Shown piece after piece: positions 1 to 9,091 of a stretch of DNA of 64,000 bases (position 1 is its first letter; each line of letters opens with the position of its first letter). The DNA comes from UBA9926 sp018645765 (lineage in GTDB: Bacteria; Pseudomonadota; Gammaproteobacteria; Pseudomonadales; Azotimanducaceae). Made by a program: the position numbers and the translations under genes. The notes beneath the pieces are model-generated. The model saw only the letters and a program-made list of their open reading frames with translations, was not told the origin of the DNA and did not search any database. The stretch lies in assembly GCA_949372755.1 (NCBI GenBank), contig CASIBO010000004.1, positions 62,001 through 126,000 on the forward strand, read 5' to 3'.

Positions 1-1026
1 TTACAATTGACCGCCTTTAAAAATCTCGCGCCGCACAGCGAATTCGTGGTCGGCGTGCCCGGTCATTTTGAGCGGGCTGATCTGAGCTTACTGCTTGGAC
101 TGATGGATGCGGCAAGCCTTCCCGTCAAAGCGCTGGTCGACCCTGGCGTGCTCCTTGCCAGCAAGGCCCTTAGCTCTACACCCAATTTGCTCTATCTAGA
201 TGTTGGACTGCACGCGGTGACGCTGACGGTGATTCAACAGGGCGCACAATTGCAGCGCAGCAGCTGCCTCATTGCCCATAACGCAGGCTACCTGAACCTC
301 ATTGACCGCCTAGCCAACTATGCCGCCAGCGCCCTTGTTCGAAAATCCCGGTTTGATCCACTACAGCATGCCAGCACAGAGCAACAGCTGTTTCAGCAGC
401 TCCTACAACCCAATCATCCCCTTACCAGTTTGGGGCAAGACCTGATCAGCCTGCATCATGAGGGCGTCCAATATGACGTGCAGCTGCCCGAGACCGATCT
501 GCGGGCGGCCGCCGCGGACCTCGTGCCTGATGTTGTGAAAGCGATTCAGTCCGCCTCAAACGGCCCCGCCGAGATCCTGCTGAGCCACCGCGCCCAGCGG
601 CTCCCTGGACTCATTGACTCCCTATCTCTGGTCCCGGGCCTTGTGACCCAGCGGCTCACAAGCGCCAGCCTGCTCGAGGCTTTTACCGCTGCGGCGCCAG
701 CGCTGACGGCCAGCAGCACGCACAATCAACTCATCTACAGCTTGGCCAACCCGGCGCAAGCGGCCGCCACTGAGCAATTAAGCACCAGCCACTCGATTAC
801 GCATATCGTGCAACAGGGCATCGCCGTCGAGATTGGAGCCTTTTCGGATACCACAGCAGAAGACTTTGGCCTGATCCTTGACGCGGTAACCGGTCAATGG
901 CAGCTGGCGCCAGGCAACCTGAGCATTGCGCTCAATGGGCAATCCGTGACGGAACCGCGTTTCCTGAAAGCCGGCGATGCCCTTTTAGCGGGCAACCAAA
1001 CCTTTCTCTTCATCCAGGTGCGATAA
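1..1026 (+). CDS. Actin/Hsp70-fold protein, 5' end outside window
   Basis: The frame is open from the first base, so the true start lies upstream; the in-frame TTG at 7 need not be the start. Counting from that TTG, VVGVPGHF near residues 14-21 resembles the Hsp70 strand VVTVPAHF. LLYLDVGLHAVTLTVI follows, with Asp65 and Gly67 placed like the phosphate-2 loop of the actin/Hsp70 ATPase superfamily. The phosphate-1 loop would be in the missing N-terminus. The last 60 residues form a beta-rich tail I cannot assign. The gene ends 5 bp before a VWA protein gene and probably shares its operon. The fold is inferred from short motifs; the function is unknown. A cytoplasmic ATPase partner of the two downstream membrane proteins is a guess. 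Confidence 0.7.
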   Translation, partial: LQLTAFKNLAPHSEFVVGVPGHFERADLSLLLGLMDAASLPVKALVDPGVLLASKALSSTPNLLYLDVGLHAVTLTVIQQGAQLQRSSCLIAHNAGYLNLIDRLANYAASALVRKSRFDPLQHASTEQQLFQQLLQPNHPLTSLGQDLISLHHEGVQYDVQLPETDLRAAAADLVPDVVKAIQSASNGPAEILLSHRAQRLPGLIDSLSLVPGLVTQRLTSASLLEAFTAAAPALTASSTHNQLIYSLANPAQAAATEQLSTSHSITHIVQQGIAVEIGAFSDTTAEDFGLILDAVTGQWQLAPGNLSIALNGQSVTEPRFLKAGDALLAGNQTFLFIQVR

Positions 1027-1031
1027 ACCGC

Positions 1032-2120
1032 GTGGCCAAACGACGCGACACGAATATTTTCAGCCTATCTTTTTTAGATATTATGTCCTGCGGTTTTGGC
1101 GCAGTGATCCTTGTTTACATCACCATCAATCATGGCACCCTCTCAAGCGGTATCCAGGCCGATCCAGAACGGTTCGCCGAAGTCAAAAAGATCGAAATCG
1201 AAATTCTTGCAGCGCAAGAAAACCAAATCATCCTGCGCAACAGCCTGACGCTCGTGGACGATGCGGTTCTAACAACGGAACAAAGCATCCGAGATAAACT
1301 GAAGGCCATAGAAACCTTAACCCAGCAGTTGCTCGAAGCTCAAAGCGCACAGAGCCTGGATACCGACGGGATTGAAGCGCTTAAAACAGCGTTGGTCAAA
1401 CTCCAGGCCGAGCGCGACACCCTGACGCTCAGTGTCGCCGAGGCCGAAGGCAATGATCTGCGGACGATGGTGGGTGAAGGCGATCGCCAATACTTAACCG
1501 GTTTAAACCTGGGTGGTCAGCATATTTTGGTCCTGCTCGATGTGTCCGGCAGCATGCTGGACGAAACCCTCGTTAATATTATCCGAAGGCGAAACCTGTC
1601 TGAAGCCGAGCAACGCGCGTCTGAAAAATGGCAACGCGGCTTGCGCACCGTGGATTGGATCACCGCCAATCTGCCGAGGGACGTCCAATTTCAGATTATT
1701 CTATTTTCCACGACCGCGCGGAGCGCCCTGCCCGAGACCAATGGAGAGTGGCTCCAAACCAGCGACACCGAAGCGTTGGATGCCAGTCTGGTCGCGCTGC
1801 AAGCGCTCACCCCCGGTAACGGGAGCAACCTACATGCCGCGTTTACCGCGGCTGGCGCACTCGATCCCCAACCGGACAATATTTTCTTGATCACCGATGG
1901 CCTACCCACTCAAGGCGCAACGCCCGCAAAGGCCAGCCTCGTGACGGCCAAAGACCGCTTGAAGCTCTTTCAAAGTGCGATGAAGGTCGTCAATCTCTCG
2001 ATCCCAATCAACGTCATTTTATTCCCCATGGAAGGCGACCCCATCGCCAGCCCATCTTATTGGCGGCTAGCGCAAATAACCGGCGGCGCCTTCTTGTCGC
2101 CCGCAAGGGACTGGCCATGA
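1032..2120 (+). CDS. Membrane-anchored coiled-coil VWA domain protein (first of pair)
   Basis: GTG start 5 bp after the preceding stop gives 362 residues; the frame is open further upstream but overlaps the previous gene. The N-terminus has FSLSFLDIMSCGFGAVILVY, a single membrane segment with Asp16 just inside it. Residues of about 45-145 are charged and heptad-like (probable coiled coil). A von Willebrand A domain follows: the MIDAS motif DVSGS has Asp170, Ser172 and Ser174, and ITDG with Asp289 is the later metal-site acidic residue. The VWA domain is expected to be extracytoplasmic and to bind a divalent metal and a protein partner. It overlaps the next gene by 4 bp (ATGA), which suggests coupled translation with its paralogue. 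The FLDxxSCGFGA signature recurs in uncharacterised VWA proteins; no function is established. Confidence 0.85.
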   Translation: MAKRRDTNIFSLSFLDIMSCGFGAVILVYITINHGTLSSGIQADPERFAEVKKIEIEILAAQENQIILRNSLTLVDDAVLTTEQSIRDKLKAIETLTQQLLEAQSAQSLDTDGIEALKTALVKLQAERDTLTLSVAEAEGNDLRTMVGEGDRQYLTGLNLGGQHILVLLDVSGSMLDETLVNIIRRRNLSEAEQRASEKWQRGLRTVDWITANLPRDVQFQIILFSTTARSALPETNGEWLQTSDTEALDASLVALQALTPGNGSNLHAAFTAAGALDPQPDNIFLITDGLPTQGATPAKASLVTAKDRLKLFQSAMKVVNLSIPINVILFPMEGDPIASPSYWRLAQITGGAFLSPARDWP

Positions 2121-3118
2121 AACGCAAACTGCGTGAAGTTGAAGGCATGAGCCTCTCTTTTTTGGATGTCATCAGCTGCGGCTTCGGCGCCTTGATTCTA
2201 TTGCTGGTGCTCACCAAGGTTTACGACCCAGTGGTCTTTGATCCATCGATAACCGATCTTGACGGTTATCTCAAAGAGCTAGAAGAAACCTTGGCAACAT
2301 TGAAGGGCGAGACTCGGGTGCTCAATCGAAACCTGCTCCGCCGCGAGGATCTCAAAACCGATCAAGTGGCGCAACTGACGCGCATTCAAAGTGAACTCGC
2401 AACGCTTGAGCGCACCACCCGCCAGACGCAATTGGAGGGCGAGGCCCAAGCGGCCATCCAAGCCAAATTGGCCGATGCCAAACAGTCCCTCACCAAAGAA
2501 ATGCAGGCCCTGCTCAAGGGCTATCAAAAATCAGTCGATGAAACCGTGATCGGCGGGATCCCGGTGGATAGTGAATACGTCATTTTTATCATCGACACGT
2601 CGGGCAGCATGTTCAGCTATGCCTGGCCCATGGTGGTGCAGAAGCTTGCGGAGACCTTAGAGGTCTATCCCAATTTGAAGGGCATCCAAGTGATGAATGA
2701 TATGGGCCAGTACATGTTCGCCCAATACGCCGGCCAATGGATCCCGGACACCCCAGCTCGGCGGCAGGCAATTATTAATCGGCTGCGGGATTGGAACGTT
2801 TTTAGCAACTCGAGCCCGGTTGAAGGCATCACCAAGGCCATTGCGACGTTCTACCGACCGGGCCGAAAAATCTCGCTCTACGTATTTGGCGATGAGTTTA
2901 CCGGGCGCTCCATTCAGCAGGTCGTCGACACGGTCGATCGGATTAATCGCCGAGACGAGCAAGGCAACCGGTTGGTGCGCATTCATGGGGTGGGCTTCCC
3001 CGTGCAGTTTGCGAATCCGCCCCAGTATCAAGAGACCGGCATCAAATTTGCGATCCTAATGCGCACCCTCTGCGCCGCTAATGATGGCACCTTTGTGGCC
3101 TTGAACCGGTTTCGTTGA
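2117..3118 (+). CDS. Membrane-anchored coiled-coil VWA domain protein (second of pair)
   Basis: The start at 2117 is chosen because its ATGA overlaps the stop of the preceding gene; 333 residues. Same plan as its neighbour: short basic N-terminus, SLSFLDVISCGFGALILLL with Asp17 in the single membrane helix, a long charged coiled-coil stretch (about residues 50-140), then a VWA domain opening with VIFIIDTSGSM (MIDAS Asp160, Ser162, Ser164). The two proteins differ strongly outside the membrane segment and MIDAS, so they look like functionally distinct paralogues rather than a recent duplication. The membrane Asp lies where ExbD/TolR/MotB stator subunits carry their proton-binding Asp. No function is assigned. 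Confidence 0.85.
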   Translation: MKRKLREVEGMSLSFLDVISCGFGALILLLVLTKVYDPVVFDPSITDLDGYLKELEETLATLKGETRVLNRNLLRREDLKTDQVAQLTRIQSELATLERTTRQTQLEGEAQAAIQAKLADAKQSLTKEMQALLKGYQKSVDETVIGGIPVDSEYVIFIIDTSGSMFSYAWPMVVQKLAETLEVYPNLKGIQVMNDMGQYMFAQYAGQWIPDTPARRQAIINRLRDWNVFSNSSPVEGITKAIATFYRPGRKISLYVFGDEFTGRSIQQVVDTVDRINRRDEQGNRLVRIHGVGFPVQFANPPQYQETGIKFAILMRTLCAANDGTFVALNRFR

Positions 3119-3139
3119 CCACGCGCGCAATCAAACGCG

Positions 3140-4021
3140 CTAACCCGGCTCAACCGGCGGCGATTTCGGCTTAGACCCCCCAGGCACATCGCTCAATTGC
3201 ACGGATGGCGCATCCAACCTCGCCTCAAGCCGCTCTAAGATAACTCGAACGTCTTGAATTTCGTCATGCAGATTGCGCAAGGAAGACCGTTCTGGATTAT
3301 CGGTATCGGCCTTGGCTTGTTCTTCTTCGAGCACATTGACCACAATCCCGATCACCATGTTCAAAAACGCAAAGGTGGTTAGGAAAATGAAACTGAGATA
3401 AAAGATCCAACTGAATGGATAGACCGCCATGGTTTCGTACATAACATCGGTCCAATCTTCGAACGTCATCACCCGAAACAAGGTCAACATCGACACTGCA
3501 ATATTGCCCCAAAGCGTTGGGTTGATCTTTTCAAAGAACAGACTGCCGGTTGCGGCATAGATATAAAAAATAATAAAAATCAGCGCGGCAACATAGCCTA
3601 ACCTGGGCAATGCCTGAAGCAAGGAGTTGAGCAAGATTCGGAGTTCCGGAATGATGCTGATCATGCGCAGCACTCGGAAAACACGGATCAGTCGTGCCAC
3701 CAACGCCATATCGGTGTCATCAATCGGAATCAAGCTCACCGCGACGATTAAGGTGTCAAAAATGTTCCAGCCATTTTTAAAAAAATCTTGCTTGCGCGAC
3801 TCGCCCAAGAACCGCACCGAGATTTCCACAACAAAAATGAGCGTGATCAGCAAATCAAGCCCATCGATCACCAAGATCATCCATTCAGGAATCGGATAGG
3901 TCTTCACGCCGACCAACAAGGCCGATGCAATAATAATGATGATAATAAAGGCTTCGAAGGCGCGATGACTGCGCAGGCGGTCCAACTTGGCTTGCCAACT
4001 GTGGGGCGATAACTCGGTCAT
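3140..4021 (-). CDS. Voltage-gated cation channel of the bacterial NaV/CaV family
   Basis: 293 residues with six membrane segments, the size of a single-domain tetrameric bacterial voltage-gated channel. S4 shows arginines at every third position (R110, R113, R116, R119), the voltage-sensor pattern. S5 and S6 flank a pore loop with the filter TFEDWTD (residues 186-192). NavAb has TLESWSM here, and the engineered calcium-selective CavAb carries acidic residues at the positions of E188, D189 and D192, so Ca2+ permeation is predicted. After S6 (AFLNMVIGIVVNVL) comes an acidic neck and a short coiled coil (about 245-270), the usual tetramerisation tail. It faces the VWA operon tail to tail (21 bp gap). 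The family call is firm; ion preference is inference. Confidence 0.92.
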   Translation of the reverse strand: MTELSPHSWQAKLDRLRSHRAFEAFIIIIIIASALLVGVKTYPIPEWMILVIDGLDLLITLIFVVEISVRFLGESRKQDFFKNGWNIFDTLIVAVSLIPIDDTDMALVARLIRVFRVLRMISIIPELRILLNSLLQALPRLGYVAALIFIIFYIYAATGSLFFEKINPTLWGNIAVSMLTLFRVMTFEDWTDVMYETMAVYPFSWIFYLSFIFLTTFAFLNMVIGIVVNVLEEEQAKADTDNPERSSLRNLHDEIQDVRVILERLEARLDAPSVQLSDVPGGSKPKSPPVEPG

Positions 4022-4284
4022 GATGGGTCTTTGGTTCGGAAAATCTTGCGGAAGCTTACAGGGTCAATTTAGCGGTTTAAAGCCCAGGTTAAATAGAAGC
4101 GTTCATTCGAGGCGCCAGCAGGGATACGACCGGATGTCGACCCGTCAATCATCAAGGGCCGCCTAGCATGAGGGCAACCCCTTAAGGCCCTTGAATCGAT
4201 ACCCAGTTTAACCAGCGGGCCGGCTTTGCAACCCGCTCGGTTCACCGCAGGAACGCATGATAACCCGTGCGTTAACCCGCCGTT

Positions 4285-4668
4285 CTAGGACTTATCCAAG
4301 CTCCAGATCCCTGGACCTTTGGCGGCAATGAATAAAAAGACAAAGCAGTACATCGCCGCCAACTCGCCACCGTTTAACATGGGGAACACATCGCGCATGC
4401 CGTGGGCCATCCAATAGGCCACAGCCATCGTGCCGCTACAAATAAAGGCCGCTGGCCGCGTAAACAATCCGATCATCACCAAAATGCCGCCAACCAACTC
4501 AATGCCACCGGCTGCAATCATCAACGGACTCAAGTCATAGGTGAACTCTTTCGGGAAATTGAGCAATTTCTGACTGCCGTGAAATATAAACAAGAATCCC
4601 GTGACGATTCTGACTAAAGCGTAGGCTTGAGGCTCTTTGCCGGCCAGCATGTTATCGAATTGACTCAT
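4285..4668 (-). CDS. DoxX family membrane protein
   Basis: 127 residues, four predicted membrane helices. The family landmarks are present: an N-terminal LVRIVTGFLFIFHGSQKL segment, then GGIELVGGILVMIGLFTRPAA and AYWMAHG. DoxX-family proteins are small inner-membrane proteins, some linked to quinone or thiol redox chemistry; the substrate cannot be told from sequence. A GGGAGAG ribosome site sits just before the ATG. It stands alone: 263 bp separate it from the channel gene downstream and 323 bp from the DUF4139 gene upstream. Confidence 0.88.
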   Translation of the reverse strand: MSQFDNMLAGKEPQAYALVRIVTGFLFIFHGSQKLLNFPKEFTYDLSPLMIAAGGIELVGGILVMIGLFTRPAAFICSGTMAVAYWMAHGMRDVFPMLNGGELAAMYCFVFLFIAAKGPGIWSLDKS

Positions 4669-4991
4669 AATTAATCTCTCCCGTTTTAATTTTTAAGACT
4701 GCTTTATCGACTAACCCTGTCAAAACGGTAAAGCACTCGCCTTCGAAGTTCAATCGCTTTCATGCGCCCCGATTTCGCCGGAGCAAAGCCATACCGTCTC
4801 GTTGACAGATCATGAGTGGCCTGAGCCGGGGGTGGCGCTGATCTGCCCCCCTTACGGCGCCGCCAACGATTTCTTCCCTCCAGCAACATTCATCGCCTGA
4901 AAAAAAGGCTATCGCCGTCATCCCAATAGCCCGATCCGTGCACCCATAGTTTTCAAAACGCTATTTTACAGCGGGCGAGTTGTGCTCATCG
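4669..4991. other. Gene-free stretch between DoxX and DUF4139 genes
   Basis: I see no supportable gene here. The only open frame (about 60 codons, minus strand) has arginine-rich, low-quality sequence and no ribosome site. No clear terminator or repeat was noticed. It presumably holds the promoter of the DoxX gene. Confidence 0.5.
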
Positions 4992-6416
4992 CTAGTAGCG
5001 CACGCGCGCGGTGTACGCAATGCGCTGCTTGGACTGCGGAGCAAGTTCAAGCTCGATCGATAACGATTGTCCAACTTGATTCACCACCTCCGGGGTACTG
5101 GCAAGCAAGGACAACTCACCGTTGAAGTCTTCCTGCAGCCGAATCAAAGCCTCGGTCTTGCCCGTATTTTCCAGCAGTAGGTCCAAGGTGACTTCGTGCA
5201 GCCGGTCGTTAATCATGCGGAAGTCCGTGGTTGTCCGGGTCAGTCGCACATCGAAAGCGCGGCCCAAATGCACCTCAAAAGGTGCGCCCGATGGGGATTG
5301 CGTCAGTTGATCTGCACCCATCAGGATGGGTTGACCCGTTGGACCGCGCTCAAAAACGCGGACCAGGCCGGATGCAACTGGATGATTACTGGACGGTCCG
5401 GTCTCTTGCGGCGTGATCAACAAGAATGCGGGAACCGACTGCGGCTGTGCGACATCCGACGGATAGCGCTGAACCGATGACCGACTTCTAAAAACCAGCT
5501 TCGCCGGCGCGACCCAAGGGTCTTCGAGCGCAACTTGCAGGCTGCGGCCCGCGGCCAGCGTCACGCGCTGCGGCAATCGCCACTGATATTGCAACCCGGC
5601 AGGCGCGGCAGCCGCCGCAGGTCCACGATCCATGGCGGCGCGTCGCAGCATTGGCATCGACATTTCAGACTCAAACCTCGGACTGACAGCCGTACTTAAC
5701 TGCCCAGCCACCAAGGTGATGCCGGCGTTCTCGATCGAGAATTGCGTGGTATTCGATAAGGCGGCAGACGATTGAATGCCGACCTCGCGCGCCTTTGGGT
5801 CATACACCATTTCATAATGGGCCGACCAACTGAGTCCGGGCGCCAGGTAGGCAAGATGGCCCGAGAAGGACCCCGCATTTTCAATTGTTAAGGCGAGACG
5901 CGGGCTCACTGTGAGTCCGATATCTGGAAAACGAAGCTGATCGAAAGCAACCGTTTGCACGCCCTTCGAAGTCGAAACCAAAATCGGCTGCACCGTCTTT
6001 AGACTGCCAGACTGGTAGGTCACTGAATTCGCACCCCCCGCGATCGGGCTCAAAAACTCAACCGTTTGGCCTAGGTAGGCCTGCAGGATTTGCTGGGTCG
6101 ATCCAAGCCACGGAGTGATCTCCAGTTGTCGCACTCGATTGCCTGGAGCAGGCATCACATAGACCCCTGCAAGCGTCGTCGTTTCAGCAACGGGCACCTC
6201 AACAATTGCGCCTGCCTGAACCACGGTCTTAGGCAGCACGCCGCGCACCATGGCATGATTTGCATAGAGGGTCAGCTCAGGCGCCACCAAAACGACGCGC
6301 TCACGGGCCTGAAGTTGCTGCTCTGGCGCGGGCAGCACAACCAGCAGGACCAGCAAGACCGGACCCAACCCAATTTTGATGAACCCACGTCTGGATGCTT
6401 TATCTAATCCTGTCAC
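4992..6416 (-). CDS. DUF4139 family exported protein with Tat-type signal
   Basis: 474 residues. The N-terminus reads SRRGFIKIG followed by a hydrophobic stretch and a QLQA-like cleavage region. That matches the twin-arginine (Tat) consensus S-R-R-x-F-x-K, so export of a folded protein is predicted. The body has the repeating beta-strand, Pro-poor pattern of DUF4139 (MuiA-related) proteins, including APGLSWSAHYEMVYD and a C-terminal TLDLLLENTGKTEALIRLQEDF region. The usual N-terminal DUF4140 part is weak or short. Biochemical function is unknown for this family. Monocistronic by spacing; divergent from the methyltransferase gene. Confidence 0.78.
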   Translation of the reverse strand: MTGLDKASRRGFIKIGLGPVLLVLLVVLPAPEQQLQARERVVLVAPELTLYANHAMVRGVLPKTVVQAGAIVEVPVAETTTLAGVYVMPAPGNRVRQLEITPWLGSTQQILQAYLGQTVEFLSPIAGGANSVTYQSGSLKTVQPILVSTSKGVQTVAFDQLRFPDIGLTVSPRLALTIENAGSFSGHLAYLAPGLSWSAHYEMVYDPKAREVGIQSSAALSNTTQFSIENAGITLVAGQLSTAVSPRFESEMSMPMLRRAAMDRGPAAAAAPAGLQYQWRLPQRVTLAAGRSLQVALEDPWVAPAKLVFRSRSSVQRYPSDVAQPQSVPAFLLITPQETGPSSNHPVASGLVRVFERGPTGQPILMGADQLTQSPSGAPFEVHLGRAFDVRLTRTTTDFRMINDRLHEVTLDLLLENTGKTEALIRLQEDFNGELSLLASTPEVVNQVGQSLSIELELAPQSKQRIAYTARVRY

Positions 6417-6594
6417 ACTGTCTCCGGTTACGCCTTGCTGCGCGCTGAAATGGTCGATTTGTCAATCAACAGTATAGACCGAGCGCATGCATAAACCATC
6501 AATGTGATCTGGTCGTTGGAAAACGCACCCGCCTTGGGTATGCTGCCCCGTAAATTGCCCGCGTGTTTGCGGCATCCTGTCAAAGCGAGTCATT

Positions 6595-7215
6595 ATGCCC
6601 ACCCCGATACAACGCCAGGCCTTTGGTCTAAAGATCCTCAATGCTGGACACCCGTCGATCCGGAAACTCAAATCACAGGGCTTCCAAGCAGAAATCCACG
6701 GCAATAAATTTTGGAACTCTAGCTTCTTGGTGATGGACTACTTAAAGCGGAACCCATTACCCCAAGGCACCCGGATTTTAGAAGTTGGCTGCGGCTGGGG
6801 GCTGCTGGGCTTATATTGTGCCAAGGCGTTTGATGCGGTCGTCACCGGCATTGATGCCGACGCCAACGTGGGACCCTACTTAGACCTGCATGCACAAATC
6901 AATCATCAATCGATGACCTTTGAACAAAAATCCTTCAATCAACTCACAAAAGCCTATTTGGCGAACTTTGACGTCATTATTGGCGCCGATATTTGTTTTT
7001 GGGATGAACTCAGCCAACAGTTATTTAACCTGATCCGCCGTGCCCAAGGCGCTGGGGTTTCACAAACAATTCTGGCCGACCCCTGCAGATCTCCTTTCGA
7101 AACATTGGCCGCGCGCAGCGCAGTCGCCTTCAAATCGGTTGAACGCATTGACGCCGGCATTTCAAGACCGACCAAAGCGACCGGCGCCCTACTCATTGTT
7201 CGCTCAGACCCTTAG
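6595..7215 (+). CDS. Class I SAM-dependent methyltransferase (METTL16/21-like)
   Basis: 206 residues. The SAM-binding motif I is ILEVGCGWGLLGLYCAK (about residues 60-76), followed by an acidic residue ending strand 2 (VTGIDAD). FDVIIGADICFWDEL matches motif II/post-II of the methyltransferase_16 group, which includes many protein-lysine methyltransferases. The substrate is not deducible. Start ATG at 6595 follows an AGCGAG-like purine stretch. The next gene (rarD) starts 38 bp downstream on the same strand. Confidence 0.82.
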   Translation: MPTPIQRQAFGLKILNAGHPSIRKLKSQGFQAEIHGNKFWNSSFLVMDYLKRNPLPQGTRILEVGCGWGLLGLYCAKAFDAVVTGIDADANVGPYLDLHAQINHQSMTFEQKSFNQLTKAYLANFDVIIGADICFWDELSQQLFNLIRRAQGAGVSQTILADPCRSPFETLAARSAVAFKSVERIDAGISRPTKATGALLIVRSDP

Positions 7216-7253
7216 CGCCTTGAGCATTGATATCCAAGTGGACCCACTAACCC

Positions 7254-8189
7254 ATGCGAGTGCTTGGCCAAAGCGCCATGTTTGATCGAAAAACGCGACA
7301 AGGCGGCTACTTTGCCTTGGCCGCCTATTTCATCTGGGGCGTCACCCCGATCTATTTCAAACTCGTGGGTCACGTACAACCCCTTGAGATCATTGCCCAT
7401 CGGGTGACCTGGTCCGCGATTTTACTCATGTTGATTCTCACACTTTCTGGCAAACTCGGCGAACTCCGATTGCCTCTTAAAAGCCTGGGTTGGCTGCTGC
7501 TCAGCGCAATGCTGCTGGCTTGCAACTGGCTGATCTTTGTCTTTGCGGTCCTCAACGACCAAATCATCGATACCTCCCTCGGGTATTTCATCAATCCGCT
7601 GGTGAGTGTCTTTCTCGGCATTTTTTTCCTCGGTGAGCGCTTGCGGCCACTACAATGGCTGGCCCTGTCGATCGCATTTTTAGGCGTTATGATCCAGCTT
7701 TTTGTGCTGGGACACCTACCCCTCATCTCTCTGGCGCTCGCGTTTAGCTTCGGTTTTTACGGACTCATCCGCAAAAACCTCAACCTACCAGCGGTGTCGG
7801 GCCTGGCCCTTGAAACCCTCATTATTTTACCCTTCGCGCTGGGCTATCTCGCGTGGCAGCAAGCCCAAGGCGCGTTGAGCTTTAGCAACCTATCGCTCGA
7901 CACCGATCTGTTATTGGTCCTTGGCGGCGTGGTCACGTCGTTACCGCTTTTATTATTTGCCGGCGCCGTCACGCGGCTAAGTCTGACAACCGTTGGGATC
8001 TTTCAGTATCTTGCGCCAGGCCTAACCTTACTCTTAGCGATTTTCTATTTTGACGAGCCTTTCAATAATGTTCAATTTGCGACCTTTTTCTGCGTCTGGG
8101 TCTCGATTATGATTTTTACAACTGAGTCCCTCGGGTATCATCGAAAACGCTATCGGGATCACGCGCGCGTCTCAACCGAGGCCTCCTAA
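7254..8189 (+). CDS. rarD: EamA/RarD family drug-metabolite transporter
   Basis: 311 residues with ten predicted membrane helices. It has RarD hallmarks: an N-terminal YFIWGVTPIYFK segment, EIIAHRVTWS, the NWLIFVFAVLNDQIIDTSLGYFINPLVSVFLG stretch around helices 3-4, and FQYLAPGLTLLLAIF near the end. The transport substrate of RarD is unestablished. The start is ambiguous: ATG 7254 has no good ribosome site, and ATG 7278 (residue 9) begins the conserved region, so the protein may be eight residues shorter. Confidence 0.9.
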   Translation: MRVLGQSAMFDRKTRQGGYFALAAYFIWGVTPIYFKLVGHVQPLEIIAHRVTWSAILLMLILTLSGKLGELRLPLKSLGWLLLSAMLLACNWLIFVFAVLNDQIIDTSLGYFINPLVSVFLGIFFLGERLRPLQWLALSIAFLGVMIQLFVLGHLPLISLALAFSFGFYGLIRKNLNLPAVSGLALETLIILPFALGYLAWQQAQGALSFSNLSLDTDLLLVLGGVVTSLPLLLFAGAVTRLSLTTVGIFQYLAPGLTLLLAIFYFDEPFNNVQFATFFCVWVSIMIFTTESLGYHRKRYRDHARVSTEAS

Positions 8190-8224
8190 CCGACTTATCC
8201 TAAAGGAAAACCCTAGGAGCTGTT

Positions 8225-9091
8225 ATGTCTCATGCTTTTCAACTCGACCATGATATTCGCGTCGACCCAACACAACTCCTTGCGTTGACTGATCAAACCT
8301 GGACGCTACCCGTTACGATTTCCGATCGCTGGCAGGTGATCGTTGGGCCAAACGGCGGCTATCTCGGTGCGCTGCTGCTGGGCTGCATCAAAACCCTGCC
8401 CATCCAAAGTAATCAGACGGTACGTTCGGTGGCGCTGAGCTTCATCAGCCCCTCGGTGCCCGGCCCCGCCTCAATGTCTATGCGCTGCGTTAAAGCGGGC
8501 CGAACGACCAGCATGTATACCGCAGAACTTATCCAGAATGACCGAACCATTGCCATGGCTAATGCCCATTTTGCCGCTAAACGCTTGGACGCTGCCTTTT
8601 GTGATCAGGTGATGCCCGATGTTTCGCCCGCATCCCAGATCGCGCCAACGGACTGGCAACAAACCGATTCGAAATTTGCCGTGCCGTTTCGACAGCATTT
8701 TGATCAACGCATTGCGATCGGTCCAACGCCGGGTACGCGCGATGGCTCCGGGCGCATTGGCGGCTGGATGCGCTTCATGGATTGCAGGCCCCTTGATGAC
8801 ATTGGCCTGCTCGCCATGAGCGATGCCTGGTACCCCAGCATCATTTCAAGGCATCTGGATTATGACGTGCATGTGCCCACCATCGATCACACGGTACATT
8901 TTTTACAGAACGATTTTTCGACAGTGCCCGATGATGCTTACACCTTGTTTGAGTTCTCAACCGAACTCGCCCAAGACGGCTACCTGGTTGAAAACGGTCG
9001 GATGTTTTCCAGCAGCGGCGCGCTCATCGCGGTCTCGCGACAGATGGCGGCAATGGTGCAGTTTGAGCCTGGCGCGCCCGCAGCGAAATAG
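8225..9091 (+). CDS. Acyl-CoA thioesterase family protein (double hot dog)
   Basis: 288 residues. WQVIVGPNGGYLGALLL near residue 40, RSVALSFISP, and the C-terminal DYDVHVPTIDHTVHFL follow the pattern of the two-domain TesB-like thioesterase/acyl-CoA binding family (4HBT_3). Ribosome site TAGGAG lies 6 nt before the ATG. The last codons are part of a short tandem duplication that continues past the stop codon (9073-9130). It probably hydrolyses an acyl-CoA; chain length is unknown. Confidence 0.82.
   Translation: MSHAFQLDHDIRVDPTQLLALTDQTWTLPVTISDRWQVIVGPNGGYLGALLLGCIKTLPIQSNQTVRSVALSFISPSVPGPASMSMRCVKAGRTTSMYTAELIQNDRTIAMANAHFAAKRLDAAFCDQVMPDVSPASQIAPTDWQQTDSKFAVPFRQHFDQRIAIGPTPGTRDGSGRIGGWMRFMDCRPLDDIGLLAMSDAWYPSIISRHLDYDVHVPTIDHTVHFLQNDFSTVPDDAYTLFEFSTELAQDGYLVENGRMFSSSGALIAVSRQMAAMVQFEPGAPAAK

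Noticed and set aside
4704..4889. Minus-strand 61-codon open frame upstream of the DoxX gene
   Set aside because: Arg/Ser-rich composition, no ribosome site, no recognisable motif.
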